The position numbers and the translations under genes were made by a program. DNA of 64,000 bases from Gemmatimonadota bacterium (GTDB lineage: Bacteria; Gemmatimonadota; Gemmatimonadetes; Gemmatimonadales; GWC2-71-9), in contig JAOTVV010000003.1 in the NCBI GenBank assembly GCA_029863245.1, positions 175,359-239,358 on the forward strand, given 5' to 3'. This document shows positions 15,485 through 24,024 of this stretch, piece by piece; position 1 is the first letter of the stretch; each line of letters begins with the position of its first letter. The notes beneath the pieces were generated by a model. The model was not told the origin of the DNA. It saw nothing but the letters and a program-made list of their open reading frames with translations, and did not search any database.

Positions 15485-17860
15485 ATGTCCGAGATTCCCT
15501 CCCGGCTCTCGACGGCCCTCGCCGACCGCTACACCATGGAGCGCGAGATTGGCAGCGGTGGGATGGCGACCGTCTATCTCGCCGAGGACCTGCGTCACGA
15601 CCGCCCCGTCGCCCTCAAGGTCCTGAAGCCGGAGCTCGCGGCCGCCCTTGGCCCCGACCGGTTCCTCCGCGAGATCAAGACCACCGCCCAGCTCAGGCAC
15701 CCCCACATTCTCCCGCTGCTCGATTCCGGGGACGCCGACGGTACGCTGTTCTACGTGATGCCGTACGTGGAAGGCGAATCGCTGCGAGACCGGCTGAACC
15801 GCGAGAAGCAGCTGCCGGTCGAGGACGCGCTCCGGATCGCCCGTGAGGTGGCGGACGCCCTGAGCTACGCCCACAGCCACGACGTGCTGCACCGGGACAT
15901 CAAGCCCGAGAACATCCTGCTGGAATCGGGGCACGCGGTGGTGGCGGACTTCGGGATCGCCCGGGCGCTGACGGCGGCGGGCGGGGAGAAGCTCACCGAG
16001 ACCGGCATGGCCGTGGGGACGCCCGCCTACATGAGCCCGGAACAGAGTGCCGGCGAGCCGGCGATCGACGGCCGCTCCGACCTCTACGCGCTTGGCTGCG
16101 TGCTGTACGAGATGCTCGCCGGGGAGCCGCCGTTCACGGGGCCCACCGCCCAGGCCATCATCGCCAAGCGGCTCGCCGAGCCGCCGCCGCGGGTGTCGGT
16201 GGTGCGGGACGCGGTCCCGGCGAGTGTCGACGCGGCGCTCACCAGAGCCCTCGCCCGGGTGCCGGCGGACCGGTTCGGCACGGCGGCGCAGTTCGCCCAG
16301 GCGCTGACAGCGGCGGCCGGCGGCGAGCCCTCCGAGACTCGCAGAACCAGGCCCCTGACGCGCCGCGTCGTTGCGCTGATCGCGGGACTCACCGTGGTCG
16401 CTGCGGGCGTGGGCGTGGTGCTCAAGACCGGTGTTCTCCGGCCGCCCCGCAGTGCGGGCGGCGCGCCGCTGTCGTCCCTGGCGGTCCTGCCCGTCGCCAA
16501 CCTCTCCGGCGATTCGACGCAGGAGTACTTCGCCGACGGCATGACGGACGCCCTCATCACGGAGCTCGGCAAGGTCTCGGCGCTGACGGTGCTCTCGCGC
16601 ACCTCGGTGATTGGGTTCAAGGGGTCGCGCGAACGGCTCCCCGAAATCGCCCGACAGCTGAATGTGGAGGGCATCCTCGAATCATCGGTTTTGCGGGAAG
16701 GCGGCCACGTGCGCATCATCGCGCGGCTCATTGACGCCCGTGACGCCCGTACCGAACGGAGCCTGTGGACCGACACGTACGACCGGGACGTCGCAAGCAT
16801 ACTGGTCCTGTATGCCGAAGTGGCGCGAACCATCGCCGGCGCGATCGGGGCCACCCTGACGCCGGAGGAGACGCGGCACCTGCAGGTGAGCCGCAGGGTG
16901 GATCCGCAAGCGTACGATGAGTACCTGCTCGGGACGTACGAGTCCCAGGCCGCGACGGCCGCCGGCCAGGAGCAGGCGATGGTGCACTACCGGCGGGCGA
17001 TCGCGCTCGACCCGACCTTCGCCGAGCCCCACGCCGGCATCGTCGAGGCCTACTGGGGATTGAGTGGGTTCTGGGGCTCCCCCTCAGCGCAGGAGAGCGC
17101 CCCGTTGGTGCAGGCGGCCGCGGAGCGCGCCGTTGCGCTCGACCCGGGATCGGCACTGGCTCATGCGGCCCTGGCGCACGTGCGGTCGTTCTGGGAATGG
17201 CGCTGGGACGAGGCGGACGGCGAGTATCGCCGAGCGCTGGAGCTCAACTCGGGCCTCATGCTTGTGCACTTCCGGTACAGCGATTTCCTGTTGGCTATCG
17301 GTCGCTACGACGAGGCGGTGAAGCACGCCCTGCGCGCCGTGGAGCTCGATCCTCGCCATGCCCTCCAACGATTCAACCTGGCCGCGGTGTACTTCTACGC
17401 TGGGCGGTTCCAACAGTCCATCGCCGCCGCAGAGAAGGCCGTGGAGTTGGACTCCAGTTCGAGTTGGTCGCACTTGTATCATGGGTGGAACTACTCTGTG
17501 CTCGGCCGCCACCCGGAGGCCATCGAGGCCGTCGACCGGGCGCTGAGGTTGGACCCCGAGAACCAGTGGATCCGGGCCGGCGCTGCAGTGGTGTATGCAC
17601 GCGCCGGACGGACAGCGGTCGCGCGCCGCTTGCTTGACTCGCTCCTCACCCTGGGCAGGAAGGGCACCTGGGTGGATCCGTACAACGTTGGGTTTGCGTA
17701 CGCCTGGCTGGGCGAGACCGATCGGGCGCTGGACTACTTCAACCGAGCCGTCGAACAGCGCAGCCTGCTGGTCGGGTTGCTGAGAGCCTATTGGCTGCCG
17801 GACAGCTTCAAGGCCGACCCACGCTACCACGCCCTCCTGCGGCGCATCAATCTGGAATAG
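15485..17860 (+). CDS. Membrane serine/threonine protein kinase with TolB-like and TPR regions
   Basis: A 791-residue protein starting at ATG 15485 (the track adds 10 codons). Residues 15-275 are a Hanks-type kinase: IGSGGMATVY, VALKVLK, catalytic HRDIKPEN, DFGIA and SPEQSAGEP. One transmembrane helix follows (VVALIAGLTVVAAGVGVVL, about 297-316). Outside it lies a TolB/FlgO-like domain (LAVLPVANLSGDSTQEYFADGMTDALI, LWTDTYDRD) and then tetratricopeptide repeats to the end. Kinases with this architecture are common in Gemmatimonadota, and substrates are not known. The gene lies alone between two 284-bp direct repeats. A decayed 5' copy of a sister gene is at 11816. Confidence 0.92.
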   Translation: MSEIPSRLSTALADRYTMEREIGSGGMATVYLAEDLRHDRPVALKVLKPELAAALGPDRFLREIKTTAQLRHPHILPLLDSGDADGTLFYVMPYVEGESLRDRLNREKQLPVEDALRIAREVADALSYAHSHDVLHRDIKPENILLESGHAVVADFGIARALTAAGGEKLTETGMAVGTPAYMSPEQSAGEPAIDGRSDLYALGCVLYEMLAGEPPFTGPTAQAIIAKRLAEPPPRVSVVRDAVPASVDAALTRALARVPADRFGTAAQFAQALTAAAGGEPSETRRTRPLTRRVVALIAGLTVVAAGVGVVLKTGVLRPPRSAGGAPLSSLAVLPVANLSGDSTQEYFADGMTDALITELGKVSALTVLSRTSVIGFKGSRERLPEIARQLNVEGILESSVLREGGHVRIIARLIDARDARTERSLWTDTYDRDVASILVLYAEVARTIAGAIGATLTPEETRHLQVSRRVDPQAYDEYLLGTYESQAATAAGQEQAMVHYRRAIALDPTFAEPHAGIVEAYWGLSGFWGSPSAQESAPLVQAAAERAVALDPGSALAHAALAHVRSFWEWRWDEADGEYRRALELNSGLMLVHFRYSDFLLAIGRYDEAVKHALRAVELDPRHALQRFNLAAVYFYAGRFQQSIAAAEKAVELDSSSSWSHLYHGWNYSVLGRHPEAIEAVDRALRLDPENQWIRAGAAVVYARAGRTAVARRLLDSLLTLGRKGTWVDPYNVGFAYAWLGETDRALDYFNRAVEQRSLLVGLLRAYWLPDSFKADPRYHALLRRINLE

Positions 17861-18116
17861 AAGCAGGCATGGCCACGACGGCCATACATGACGGCACTAT
17901 GTGAACGATGTAGTCCCTGAAGTCTTTCCGGGTCTCCTTGTTCTTCGATCCAGAGGAGTTGCGGCCGGGCTCGAACTAGCCGGCGAGGTGGGGTGTGTTT
18001 TGGGGTGCGTTTCTTACGGCATAATACGACATGCGTGTCGTGAAAGTACGGCACCGACGCCTCGGATCCCCCGGAAAACCGGCAAGATGTCGTTCTTTCT
18101 ATGAACCCGAGTGAGA
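17861..18116. other. Non-coding stretch after the kinase
   Basis: About 250 bp with no convincing gene or terminator. It leads into the second 284-bp repeat. The ORF at 17901-18104 has no recognisable features and is ignored. Confidence 0.5.
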
Positions 18117-18399
18117 ATGGGGTTGAGTGCAACCGTCGATGCGCTCGCATCAACGCTCGCACTCGTGCTCGCCGTCGCTGGCGCTCCGGCATCGCATCAG
18201 GGGGTCGCGGGTTGAATGAAGCACCGGCGGCGGCCGGTGCTTCCTTCCGCTCTGTTCGCGTCGCGCTTAGGGCGCTCGCTCACGTCGCGTGATCGGCGCG
18301 TCGGCAGCGGCAGACGCTTGATCCGCTCACTCCCCGTCGGCGGCGACGCCGCCTCAGGGTCGCACCGCGTCAAATCCCGCCGTCCCGACTGGCGGAAGT
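18117..18399 (+). repeat. 284-bp direct repeat downstream of the kinase, copy 2
   Basis: Pairs with 15067-15350. It keeps the 11-bp GAAGCACCGGC hairpin and both T-arm-like halves. A second stem that is perfect in copy 1 (GCGTCGG with CCGACGC) has an uncompensated change here. After GGCGGAAGT the two copies diverge completely, which marks the edge. Confidence 0.8.
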
Positions 18400-18797
18400 T
18401 AAGAAAGCGTAACAAGATAGAGGGCGGGTGGTCCAGGTTCGGATCGCTCGCCCTTTGGTCGCTTGGCGGCAGCAGTGCGGAAACGCAGTGAAGGCACGGT
18501 TCTGCCCGCGGGCGAGAGAGGGAGGCGGGTATGGCTGTGATCTGTGATTCGTCGGGGCGCACGTACCATCCCGAAGCGTTCACTACCGAGTCCACGCTCG
18601 AGGGCAGCGTGGTTGCGGAGGATGAGCCCACCGGCTCGCCAGTTGCACCCCGGGTGGCTACGGGTCACTTTCCCTTCGACCCGACCTCTCTAGGTCGTTT
18701 CGTGGCGGGATTCCCCAAGGGGCCTCCAGCCATCGGGGATGCAGCATTTCTCAAAGGCCCCGGAAACTGACTATCACCCAAGATCGAGATTCTTGCC
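18400..18797. other. Non-coding stretch before the Tat oxidoreductase
   Basis: About 400 bp. The ORF 18531-18770 (79 aa) has no family marks, an unfavourable composition and no clear ribosome site, so I do not call it. It probably carries the promoter of the next gene; I see no convincing -35/-10 pair. Confidence 0.4.
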
Positions 18798-20147
18798 ATG
18801 AGAAAACACCTTTCCCGCCGTGATTTCCTGCACACGAGTGTCGCGGCTGCAGGAGGAGTCGTCGCGGCCGAGTCGGTACTCCTCGGGTCACGACCAGCCG
18901 AGGCGTCCAGGCTCCGCGTTCCGGCGAGTGACCGCGTCCGGTTCGGAATGATTGGCGTCGGCATGCAGGGGTCTGGTCTGCTCGCCACCGCGCTGGCCAT
19001 CGGAACCGAGTGTGTCGCAGCGGCGGATCTGTATGACGGCAGACATACGCTTGCCAAAGAGATCGCCGGAGACGCGAGCCTTCCGACAACCCGCCGCTAT
19101 CAGGACCTGCTCGAACGCAAAGACATCGACTGCGTCATCGTTGCGGTGCCCGACCACCATCACCGTCAAATCGTCGTGGATGCCGTGAGCGCGGGCAAGG
19201 ACGTGTACTGTGAAAAGCCGATGTCGCATACCGTGTCCGACGGTATGGAGATGGTCGCAGCCGTACGAAAGTACGATCGGATCGTACAGGTAGGCTCGCA
19301 GCGCGTCAGTTCCGCTCTGTGTGCGAAGGCCAATGAGTTGTACCGGGACGGCGCCATCGGCGAGGTGTCGATGGTCGAACTATCGCTCGGTCGCAATACG
19401 CCCACGGGAGCGTGGCAGTATCCGCCGCCGCCCGACCTCTCGCCGCAAACACTCGATTGGGATGCCTGGCTGGGCTCCGCTCCCAGGATCCCCTTCAATC
19501 CGCTCCACTTTGCGCGCTGGCGATGCTGGAAGGAATACGGAACAGGAGCCGCGGGTGACCTGATGGTGCATCTCATCTCCGGCATGCTGTACACGCTGGG
19601 ATGGAATGAGCCGCCGCGGTCGGCGCAGTCGCTCGGCGGCATCGTTCGCTGGAAGGACGGCCGCAACATGCCCGACCTCCACGCGGTGCTGTTCGACTAT
19701 CACGGCGTGCCCGTGTTCGTGCGGCTCGGCCTCGGCACGGAAACACCAGAGGTCGCCCGCTTCATGGGACCGAACGGAATACTAGAAGCGACCAGCCAGG
19801 CGCTCGCCCATTCGCCGCAGGTCGGAGAGGACCGATCACCGAGTTACTACGCCTACGGATTTCCAAGCAAGATGCGCGAGGAGTACTTCGAGAAGTGGCA
19901 CGCCGAACACGATCCCGAACCCGGCAGTGAACCCGTCGACGGCGTGACCACGTATCACGGACCGCACTGGGACGACGACACGGCGCATGTCTGGGGCTTC
20001 TTTGAGGCCGTGAAGACACGCGAACGGGTTGCGCAGGACGCCGTCTTCGGTAACCATGCGGCGATCGCCTGTCACATGGCAAACGAGTCATACTTCCGCC
20101 AGGCCCCTGTTCGCTGGGACGAGGCGTCCCGGAGCGTCAAGAGCTAG
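18798..20147 (+). CDS. Tat-exported Gfo/Idh/MocA family oxidoreductase
   Basis: A 449-residue NAD(P)-binding dehydrogenase of unknown substrate. The N-terminus has a twin-arginine signal (SRRDFLHTSVAAAGG) ending near the AEA site, so it is folded in the cytoplasm and exported, presumably with bound cofactor. The Rossmann start is FGMIGVGMQGSG, and the active-site lysine lies in the canonical EKP (KDVYCEKPMSH). The region LSLGRNTPTGAWQYPPPPDL resembles the Planctomycete/Acidobacterial sugar-type members. It appears monocistronic. A second, cytoplasmic member of the family is at 21480, but the two are clearly different subfamilies. Confidence 0.88.
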   Translation: MRKHLSRRDFLHTSVAAAGGVVAAESVLLGSRPAEASRLRVPASDRVRFGMIGVGMQGSGLLATALAIGTECVAAADLYDGRHTLAKEIAGDASLPTTRRYQDLLERKDIDCVIVAVPDHHHRQIVVDAVSAGKDVYCEKPMSHTVSDGMEMVAAVRKYDRIVQVGSQRVSSALCAKANELYRDGAIGEVSMVELSLGRNTPTGAWQYPPPPDLSPQTLDWDAWLGSAPRIPFNPLHFARWRCWKEYGTGAAGDLMVHLISGMLYTLGWNEPPRSAQSLGGIVRWKDGRNMPDLHAVLFDYHGVPVFVRLGLGTETPEVARFMGPNGILEATSQALAHSPQVGEDRSPSYYAYGFPSKMREEYFEKWHAEHDPEPGSEPVDGVTTYHGPHWDDDTAHVWGFFEAVKTRERVAQDAVFGNHAAIACHMANESYFRQAPVRWDEASRSVKS

Positions 20148-20211
20148 AGGGGAAGAACTGACGCCAGATTTGTCATCATCTGGACGACGACAGCCGACCT
20201 GCTCGTCCTGA

Positions 20212-20364
20212 GTTGGGAGTCACTCCGATCCCGGCGGCGACGGCTTCACCGCCGGAAACGTGGTCACGTTGGTGGAGTTTCTGCGGGCCCGCGGCGTCAA
20301 TCTGGACGGCGTGACTCGGAGCGACACGCATGCCACCGAGCTGGGAAGGAAGACTGTCAGGTGA
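20212..20364 (+). other. Unidentified gene tail
   Basis: After a TGA at 20209 the frame stays open to TGA 20362-20364 and reads like the end of a real protein (FTAGNVVTLVEFLRARGVNL, DTHATELGRKTVR). There is no start codon with a ribosome site and I do not recognise the family. It sits at the edge of the lower-GC block and may be another truncated gene. Confidence 0.35.
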
Positions 20365-20389
20365 CTACGACTCTTGTCCACGCTGGCAA

Positions 20390-21115
20390 TCAATCCTCAT
20401 GATTTGCAGATACAGTTTGATCGATCAGACAATCGACATTGTCATGTAACCAGAGGAATGACGCCGGCAATGTCGTCGTCACCTTTCCCGACAACAGCCC
20501 GGCGATTGCCTGCTCTTTCCCTTCACCGGCCACCAGCAGAATGATTCTTCTGGACGCCAAGATCTCCTGCATGCCGAGCGTGAGCCCGAAATGGGGCGTA
20601 CGCTCCATTGACCGCACCATGCTGTGTCGACGGGATTCCTCAGACAAGCGCGCCACGTGACAATGGGGTATCAGAAACGGCCCTGGCTCATTGAATCCAA
20701 TGTGGCCATTGATGCCAAGTCCCAAGATGCACACATCGATCGGCCCGCGTTGCGCCAACTCCGTGCCAATTCGCTTGCATTCTTCAGCAGGCTCTGCGGG
20801 GTTCGAGGCGAAGGATATATACCGCTCCGGCGATATTCCCAGTGGATCCAACAACCGGTTTCGCAGGTACCTCTCGGATGATCCAGGATCATTCTCGGGA
20901 ATACCGCACCACTCATCCACCTTGATTATCCTGAGATCGTCGAAGAACGCTCTATCTGCTTCAGCCTTCCTTGCCAGCTCTTCATACAAACCGCTCGGCG
21001 AGCTTCCGCTCGTCGCACACAAGAACAGGTTCTTTCGCGTGTCGATTTCGGAGATGACCAGCGAGGCTGCCTGGACGCTCAAGCTCTCATAATCCTCGCA
21101 GTAGACGATGTTCAT
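20390..21115 (-). CDS. Glucosamine/galactosamine-6-phosphate deaminase-isomerase family protein
   Basis: A 241-residue cytoplasmic enzyme of the NagB/AgaI sugar-phosphate isomerase fold. It has the substrate loop CATSGSSPSGLYEEL, the catalytic-Asp segment KVDEWCGIPENDPGSSERYL, and GLGINGHIGFNEPG. These resemble galactosamine-6-phosphate isomerases slightly more than classical NagB. Base composition looks lower in GC than its neighbours. It ends a minus-strand run with a gluconate-dehydrogenase fragment, an oxidoreductase and a GMC fragment upstream. It looks intact in an otherwise decaying cluster. The exact substrate is not certain. Confidence 0.82.
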   Translation of the reverse strand: MNIVYCEDYESLSVQAASLVISEIDTRKNLFLCATSGSSPSGLYEELARKAEADRAFFDDLRIIKVDEWCGIPENDPGSSERYLRNRLLDPLGISPERYISFASNPAEPAEECKRIGTELAQRGPIDVCILGLGINGHIGFNEPGPFLIPHCHVARLSEESRRHSMVRSMERTPHFGLTLGMQEILASRRIILLVAGEGKEQAIAGLLSGKVTTTLPASFLWLHDNVDCLIDQTVSANHED

Positions 21116-21116
21116 G

Positions 21117-21471
21117 CTAGAACCAGGCCCTGTCTCCTGGCGTATACGCTACGCATCCATCATATCGGCCCGGTACGGGATTGTATCGCAACGCCTGCGT
21201 TACGCCGGGTTCCGACGTGAAGTATCCCCAAATGGTGAGCTGTTTCATCATCGCGCCAAAAGTGGATATCGTCGTCGTCCGCTCTGTTGCTCGCTATCCG
21301 ATCAAAGTCACTCAAGAGATCGTGGCGTTGCCGAGACGACAGCTCCAGGACGTTCTGCGAATGCTTGGTCTGCGATGCGCTGCTCACCTCCCTCAGACCC
21401 GCTGTGAATATCTCGGCTTCAGCTTCATCATAGCAATCCATCACGTCGTTGCATAATTCCTCAACTCATTT
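21117..21471 (-). pseudogene. Gluconate 2-dehydrogenase subunit 3-like, truncated and frameshifted
   Basis: On the minus strand the reading ELCNDVMDCYDEAEAEIFTAGLREV continues to HFWR. After one extra base the match resumes in another frame as MMKQLTIWGYFTSEPG, GRYDGC, ending at TAG 21117-21119 one base from the next gene. This is the C-terminal portion of the small subunit of membrane gluconate or sugar dehydrogenases. The N-terminus with the Tat signal is missing, and an in-frame stop precedes the segment. It lies between the oxidoreductase at 21480 and the isomerase at 20390. Confidence 0.75.
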
Positions 21472-21479
21472 CGTGACAA

Positions 21480-22559
21480 TTACTTTTTCCAGAGTTTGTA
21501 TGGTTTGTCGGCATCAGTCTCAAAGGGCAACATCACCTTTCGTCCGGTGCCCGCTGATTCATACGCCGCGAAGATGACCTCGAGCACCGCTCTTCCGTCT
21601 TCACCTGTCACCAGTGGTTGCGTGTCATGTTTCACGCAGTGAACGAAATGCTCGAATTCCTGAGGAAAGCCATAATTCCAAATCTCCTCATACATCGTGA
21701 AGCTCCACCCAGCGGTAATCCCCGCTTTCTCGACGGCGTAACCAACTCCTTTTGTGCTGTAGGTCTGGATTGAATTGCCTTGCAGGACATCGGCATAGGC
21801 CACCCCCCCCGAGCCATGGATCTCTGCCCGGTCGTCCATTCCTCCCAGCTTTGTCCAACTCTCCTCGGCGACTGCAATCACGCCATTCGCGAATTCGAGA
21901 ATGATGATTGAATTGTCGTCACCCTTCGTCTTCGTCGTATGGACACTCGTGCTCATCTGGGCATAGACGGATGCGATGGGGGCTCTGCCATTCAGCCAAC
22001 GGAAGAACTCGATGGCGTGGCATCCCATGTCCATGGTCACCCCTCCACCCGATCGCTCCACGTCCCAAAAATGATCTGCATGTGGCCCATCGTGTTTTTC
22101 GGATTGCTTCAGCAGTACGGGCTTGCCCAGGGCGCCTTCATCCAACAGCCCCTTCAATCGTACGTATTTCGGAGTGAAACACAGTTCTTCGGCATACATC
22201 AATTTGACATTCGCCCCCTTGCAGGCGTCGATCATGCGGTCCGCCTCGGCCAGATTCATGCACAATGGCTTCTCGATCACGACATGCTTGCCGGCCTTTG
22301 CTGCCGCGAGTGTGATCTCACAATGGAGGAAGTTTGGTACACCTATGACGACCATATCGATGTCGTCCATGGCCAACATTTGATCGAGGGCAGAGAAGTG
22401 ATTGGGTATGCTGTACTTCTCTGCAAAATCCCTTGCGTGTGCGCCAGTCGGTGACATGACCGCCAGGACCTCTGCGTCTGCGACCGATTGCAGGGCCTCT
22501 GCATGGATCGTGGAGATGAACTGCGACCCAATGAGTCCTACGCCTATTCTGTCATCCAT
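21480..22559 (-). CDS. Gfo/Idh/MocA family oxidoreductase, cytoplasmic
   Basis: A 359-residue protein without a signal peptide. The N-terminal Rossmann fold is GVGLIGSQFISTIHAEAL, the catalytic lysine is in HVVIEKPLCMN, and the second-domain histidine motif is DMGCHAIEFFRWL. Such enzymes oxidise or reduce sugars or inositols with NAD(P). The lower GC and its neighbours (GMC and gluconate-dehydrogenase subunit remnants, hexosamine-phosphate isomerase) suggest a horizontally acquired sugar-acid cluster in which only two genes remain intact. The start at 22559 gives a full-length protein. Confidence 0.87.
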   Translation of the reverse strand: MDDRIGVGLIGSQFISTIHAEALQSVADAEVLAVMSPTGAHARDFAEKYSIPNHFSALDQMLAMDDIDMVVIGVPNFLHCEITLAAAKAGKHVVIEKPLCMNLAEADRMIDACKGANVKLMYAEELCFTPKYVRLKGLLDEGALGKPVLLKQSEKHDGPHADHFWDVERSGGGVTMDMGCHAIEFFRWLNGRAPIASVYAQMSTSVHTTKTKGDDNSIIILEFANGVIAVAEESWTKLGGMDDRAEIHGSGGVAYADVLQGNSIQTYSTKGVGYAVEKAGITAGWSFTMYEEIWNYGFPQEFEHFVHCVKHDTQPLVTGEDGRAVLEVIFAAYESAGTGRKVMLPFETDADKPYKLWKK

Positions 22560-22571
22560 ATCAATTCCATG

Positions 22572-23060
22572 TCATGAATGGCCATCCGCAAGCTGATCTG
22601 CGGCGAATGAAGCGGTCCTCGCCGTGAGTGCCATATAGAGAAGCGACGGACTCTGGTTTCCTGTACTGGTCATGCGAGCACCATCTGTTACGAATACGTT
22701 CTTGCAGGCATGCATGTGACTGAATGCACGCAAGAGTGAAGTGTCAGGATCTTCCCCCATTCTCACTCCACCGATCTCATGGATATCGAGGCCAGGTGGC
22801 TGCATCTTCGTAGCCAATTGTCCACTCGATTCCGTTGCCGTACGTTGCCGGTGCCTTGAATTCATAATCGCTCCACCGCTGGCAGGTCCGGCCCCAGGTT
22901 AGCGATCTCCCGCCCACCTGGTATCCTCTGATCCAGTCGAATGGTCGTTCCTGAACCTACGGGTGATCGTCGTCTTCGATGAAGCAGTGGGCGGTATCCT
23001 CGGCGAACCCCGCTGCCTTGGCAATGAGCGGATTCGCATCCAAAAACGCCTTCGTCATCT
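22572..23060 (-). pseudogene. GMC-family oxidoreductase (gluconate dehydrogenase large subunit-like), deleted
   Basis: Two ends of one flavoprotein are joined. Upstream, in one frame, come ANPLIAKAAGFAEDTAHCFIEDDDHP, a TAG where a Tyr is expected, then [18 protein letters not shown] and RWSDYEF. After a frame change come [37 protein letters not shown] and PSLLYMALTAR, the GMC C-terminal signature. A full enzyme is over 500 residues, so several hundred residues of the middle, and the FAD-binding start, are gone. It heads the minus-strand cluster with genes at 21480, 21117 and 20390. Confidence 0.75.
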
Positions 23061-23154
23061 TCCCCCGTTGTCACGTGTCTCAAACGTGAAGTGGTCACGG
23101 CCGCGTCTCGTCGAGGAAGGCGTCGTCCAGGCATGCGCGGTGTCACGACGTCCT

Positions 23155-24024
23155 CTATTGGGGAAGCTTTCTCCGCACGTCCTGCAGGAGCTCGTCGAAC
23201 TCCCGATAGGCGGGTCCCACGCGACGAGCCACATCCCCATCCACCGCTACGAGATCGTCCACCCGAGCCTGCATCGCCCGGCATCTGGCGGGGGTGCTCA
23301 CCATAGGAGCCGCACCTGCTCGAGTATCGCCTTCACCTGGCACACCTTCCGCGGGCGCTGCCGGCCGGGCGTGGTGGGTCGCTGCTGTCAGTAGCTCCGA
23401 TGCCCGGTCGAACGCGCCCGCTTTCCATGCGATGTAACCCTGGTAGAAGTGCGCCGGCACACTGGAGTAGTTCGAACCGACGACCGCATCGAAATAGTCG
23501 AGCGCCTTCTCCAGATTTCCCTGAACCAGGGCGATCTCGCCGAGACGGAGGAGTGATCCGGTCTCCTCGCGGTTGATCGCCAGCGCGCGCTGCAACTCGG
23601 CCGTAGCTCTCTCGGGCTGGAGCATCTCCTGCTCGCCGACACAGAAATACAGAGCGCCCAACTGCGAATGCGCACGAGCACTGGTGGGATCGATCTCCAC
23701 CAGCCGCTGCCAGGATTGCTCCGCCGCCGCGAGGTTCCCCAGGTCGAAGTGCATGTTCCCCAGGTAGTAGAGCGCATCTTGATGCTCGGGGTTGAGTCCC
23801 AAGGCACGGGTATACTCTTCCACCGCTTCGCGCGACCGTCCCGCAATGCGGTGTTCGGTGGCTCGGCGGTACGCCTCCCAAAAACGGTGGATCCGGCCAC
23901 GATCCTCGATCGAGATCCCAGTGGAATCGACACTGCCCGTCGTCCCCGACGACCCGCTCTTCAAGACCGTGATCGCCGCGAAGAGCACACCAAACGCAAT
24001 GAGCAAGCCCGCGAGACGCCTCAC
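23155..24024 (-). CDS. Membrane-anchored TPR protein
   Basis: The track start at 24126 lies inside the neighbouring gene. GTG 24024 overlaps that gene's TGA (GTGA) and gives 289 residues opening with a signal anchor (RLAGLLIAFGVLFAAITVL). Residues about 50-225 are tetratricopeptide repeats (AVEEYTRALGLNPEHQDALYYLG, AEQSWQRLVEIDPTSARAHSQLG, AHFYQGYIAWKAGAFDRA). The C-terminus (VDDLVAVDGDVARRVGPAYREFDELLQDVRR) looks helical. It is the last gene of the cytochrome-FG-GAP-TPR operon and probably scaffolds a complex in the periplasm. Confidence 0.82.
   Translation of the reverse strand: MRRLAGLLIAFGVLFAAITVLKSGSSGTTGSVDSTGISIEDRGRIHRFWEAYRRATEHRIAGRSREAVEEYTRALGLNPEHQDALYYLGNMHFDLGNLAAAEQSWQRLVEIDPTSARAHSQLGALYFCVGEQEMLQPERATAELQRALAINREETGSLLRLGEIALVQGNLEKALDYFDAVVGSNYSSVPAHFYQGYIAWKAGAFDRASELLTAATHHARPAAPAEGVPGEGDTRAGAAPMVSTPARCRAMQARVDDLVAVDGDVARRVGPAYREFDELLQDVRRKLPQ

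Noticed and set aside
18531-18770. 79-aa ORF ahead of the Tat oxidoreductase
   Set aside because: No homology pattern, no ribosome site and no secretion or domain features.
20624-20881. Plus-strand ORFs over the sugar-phosphate isomerase and oxidoreductase (20624-22454)
   Set aside because: Shadows of minus-strand genes with clear enzyme motifs.
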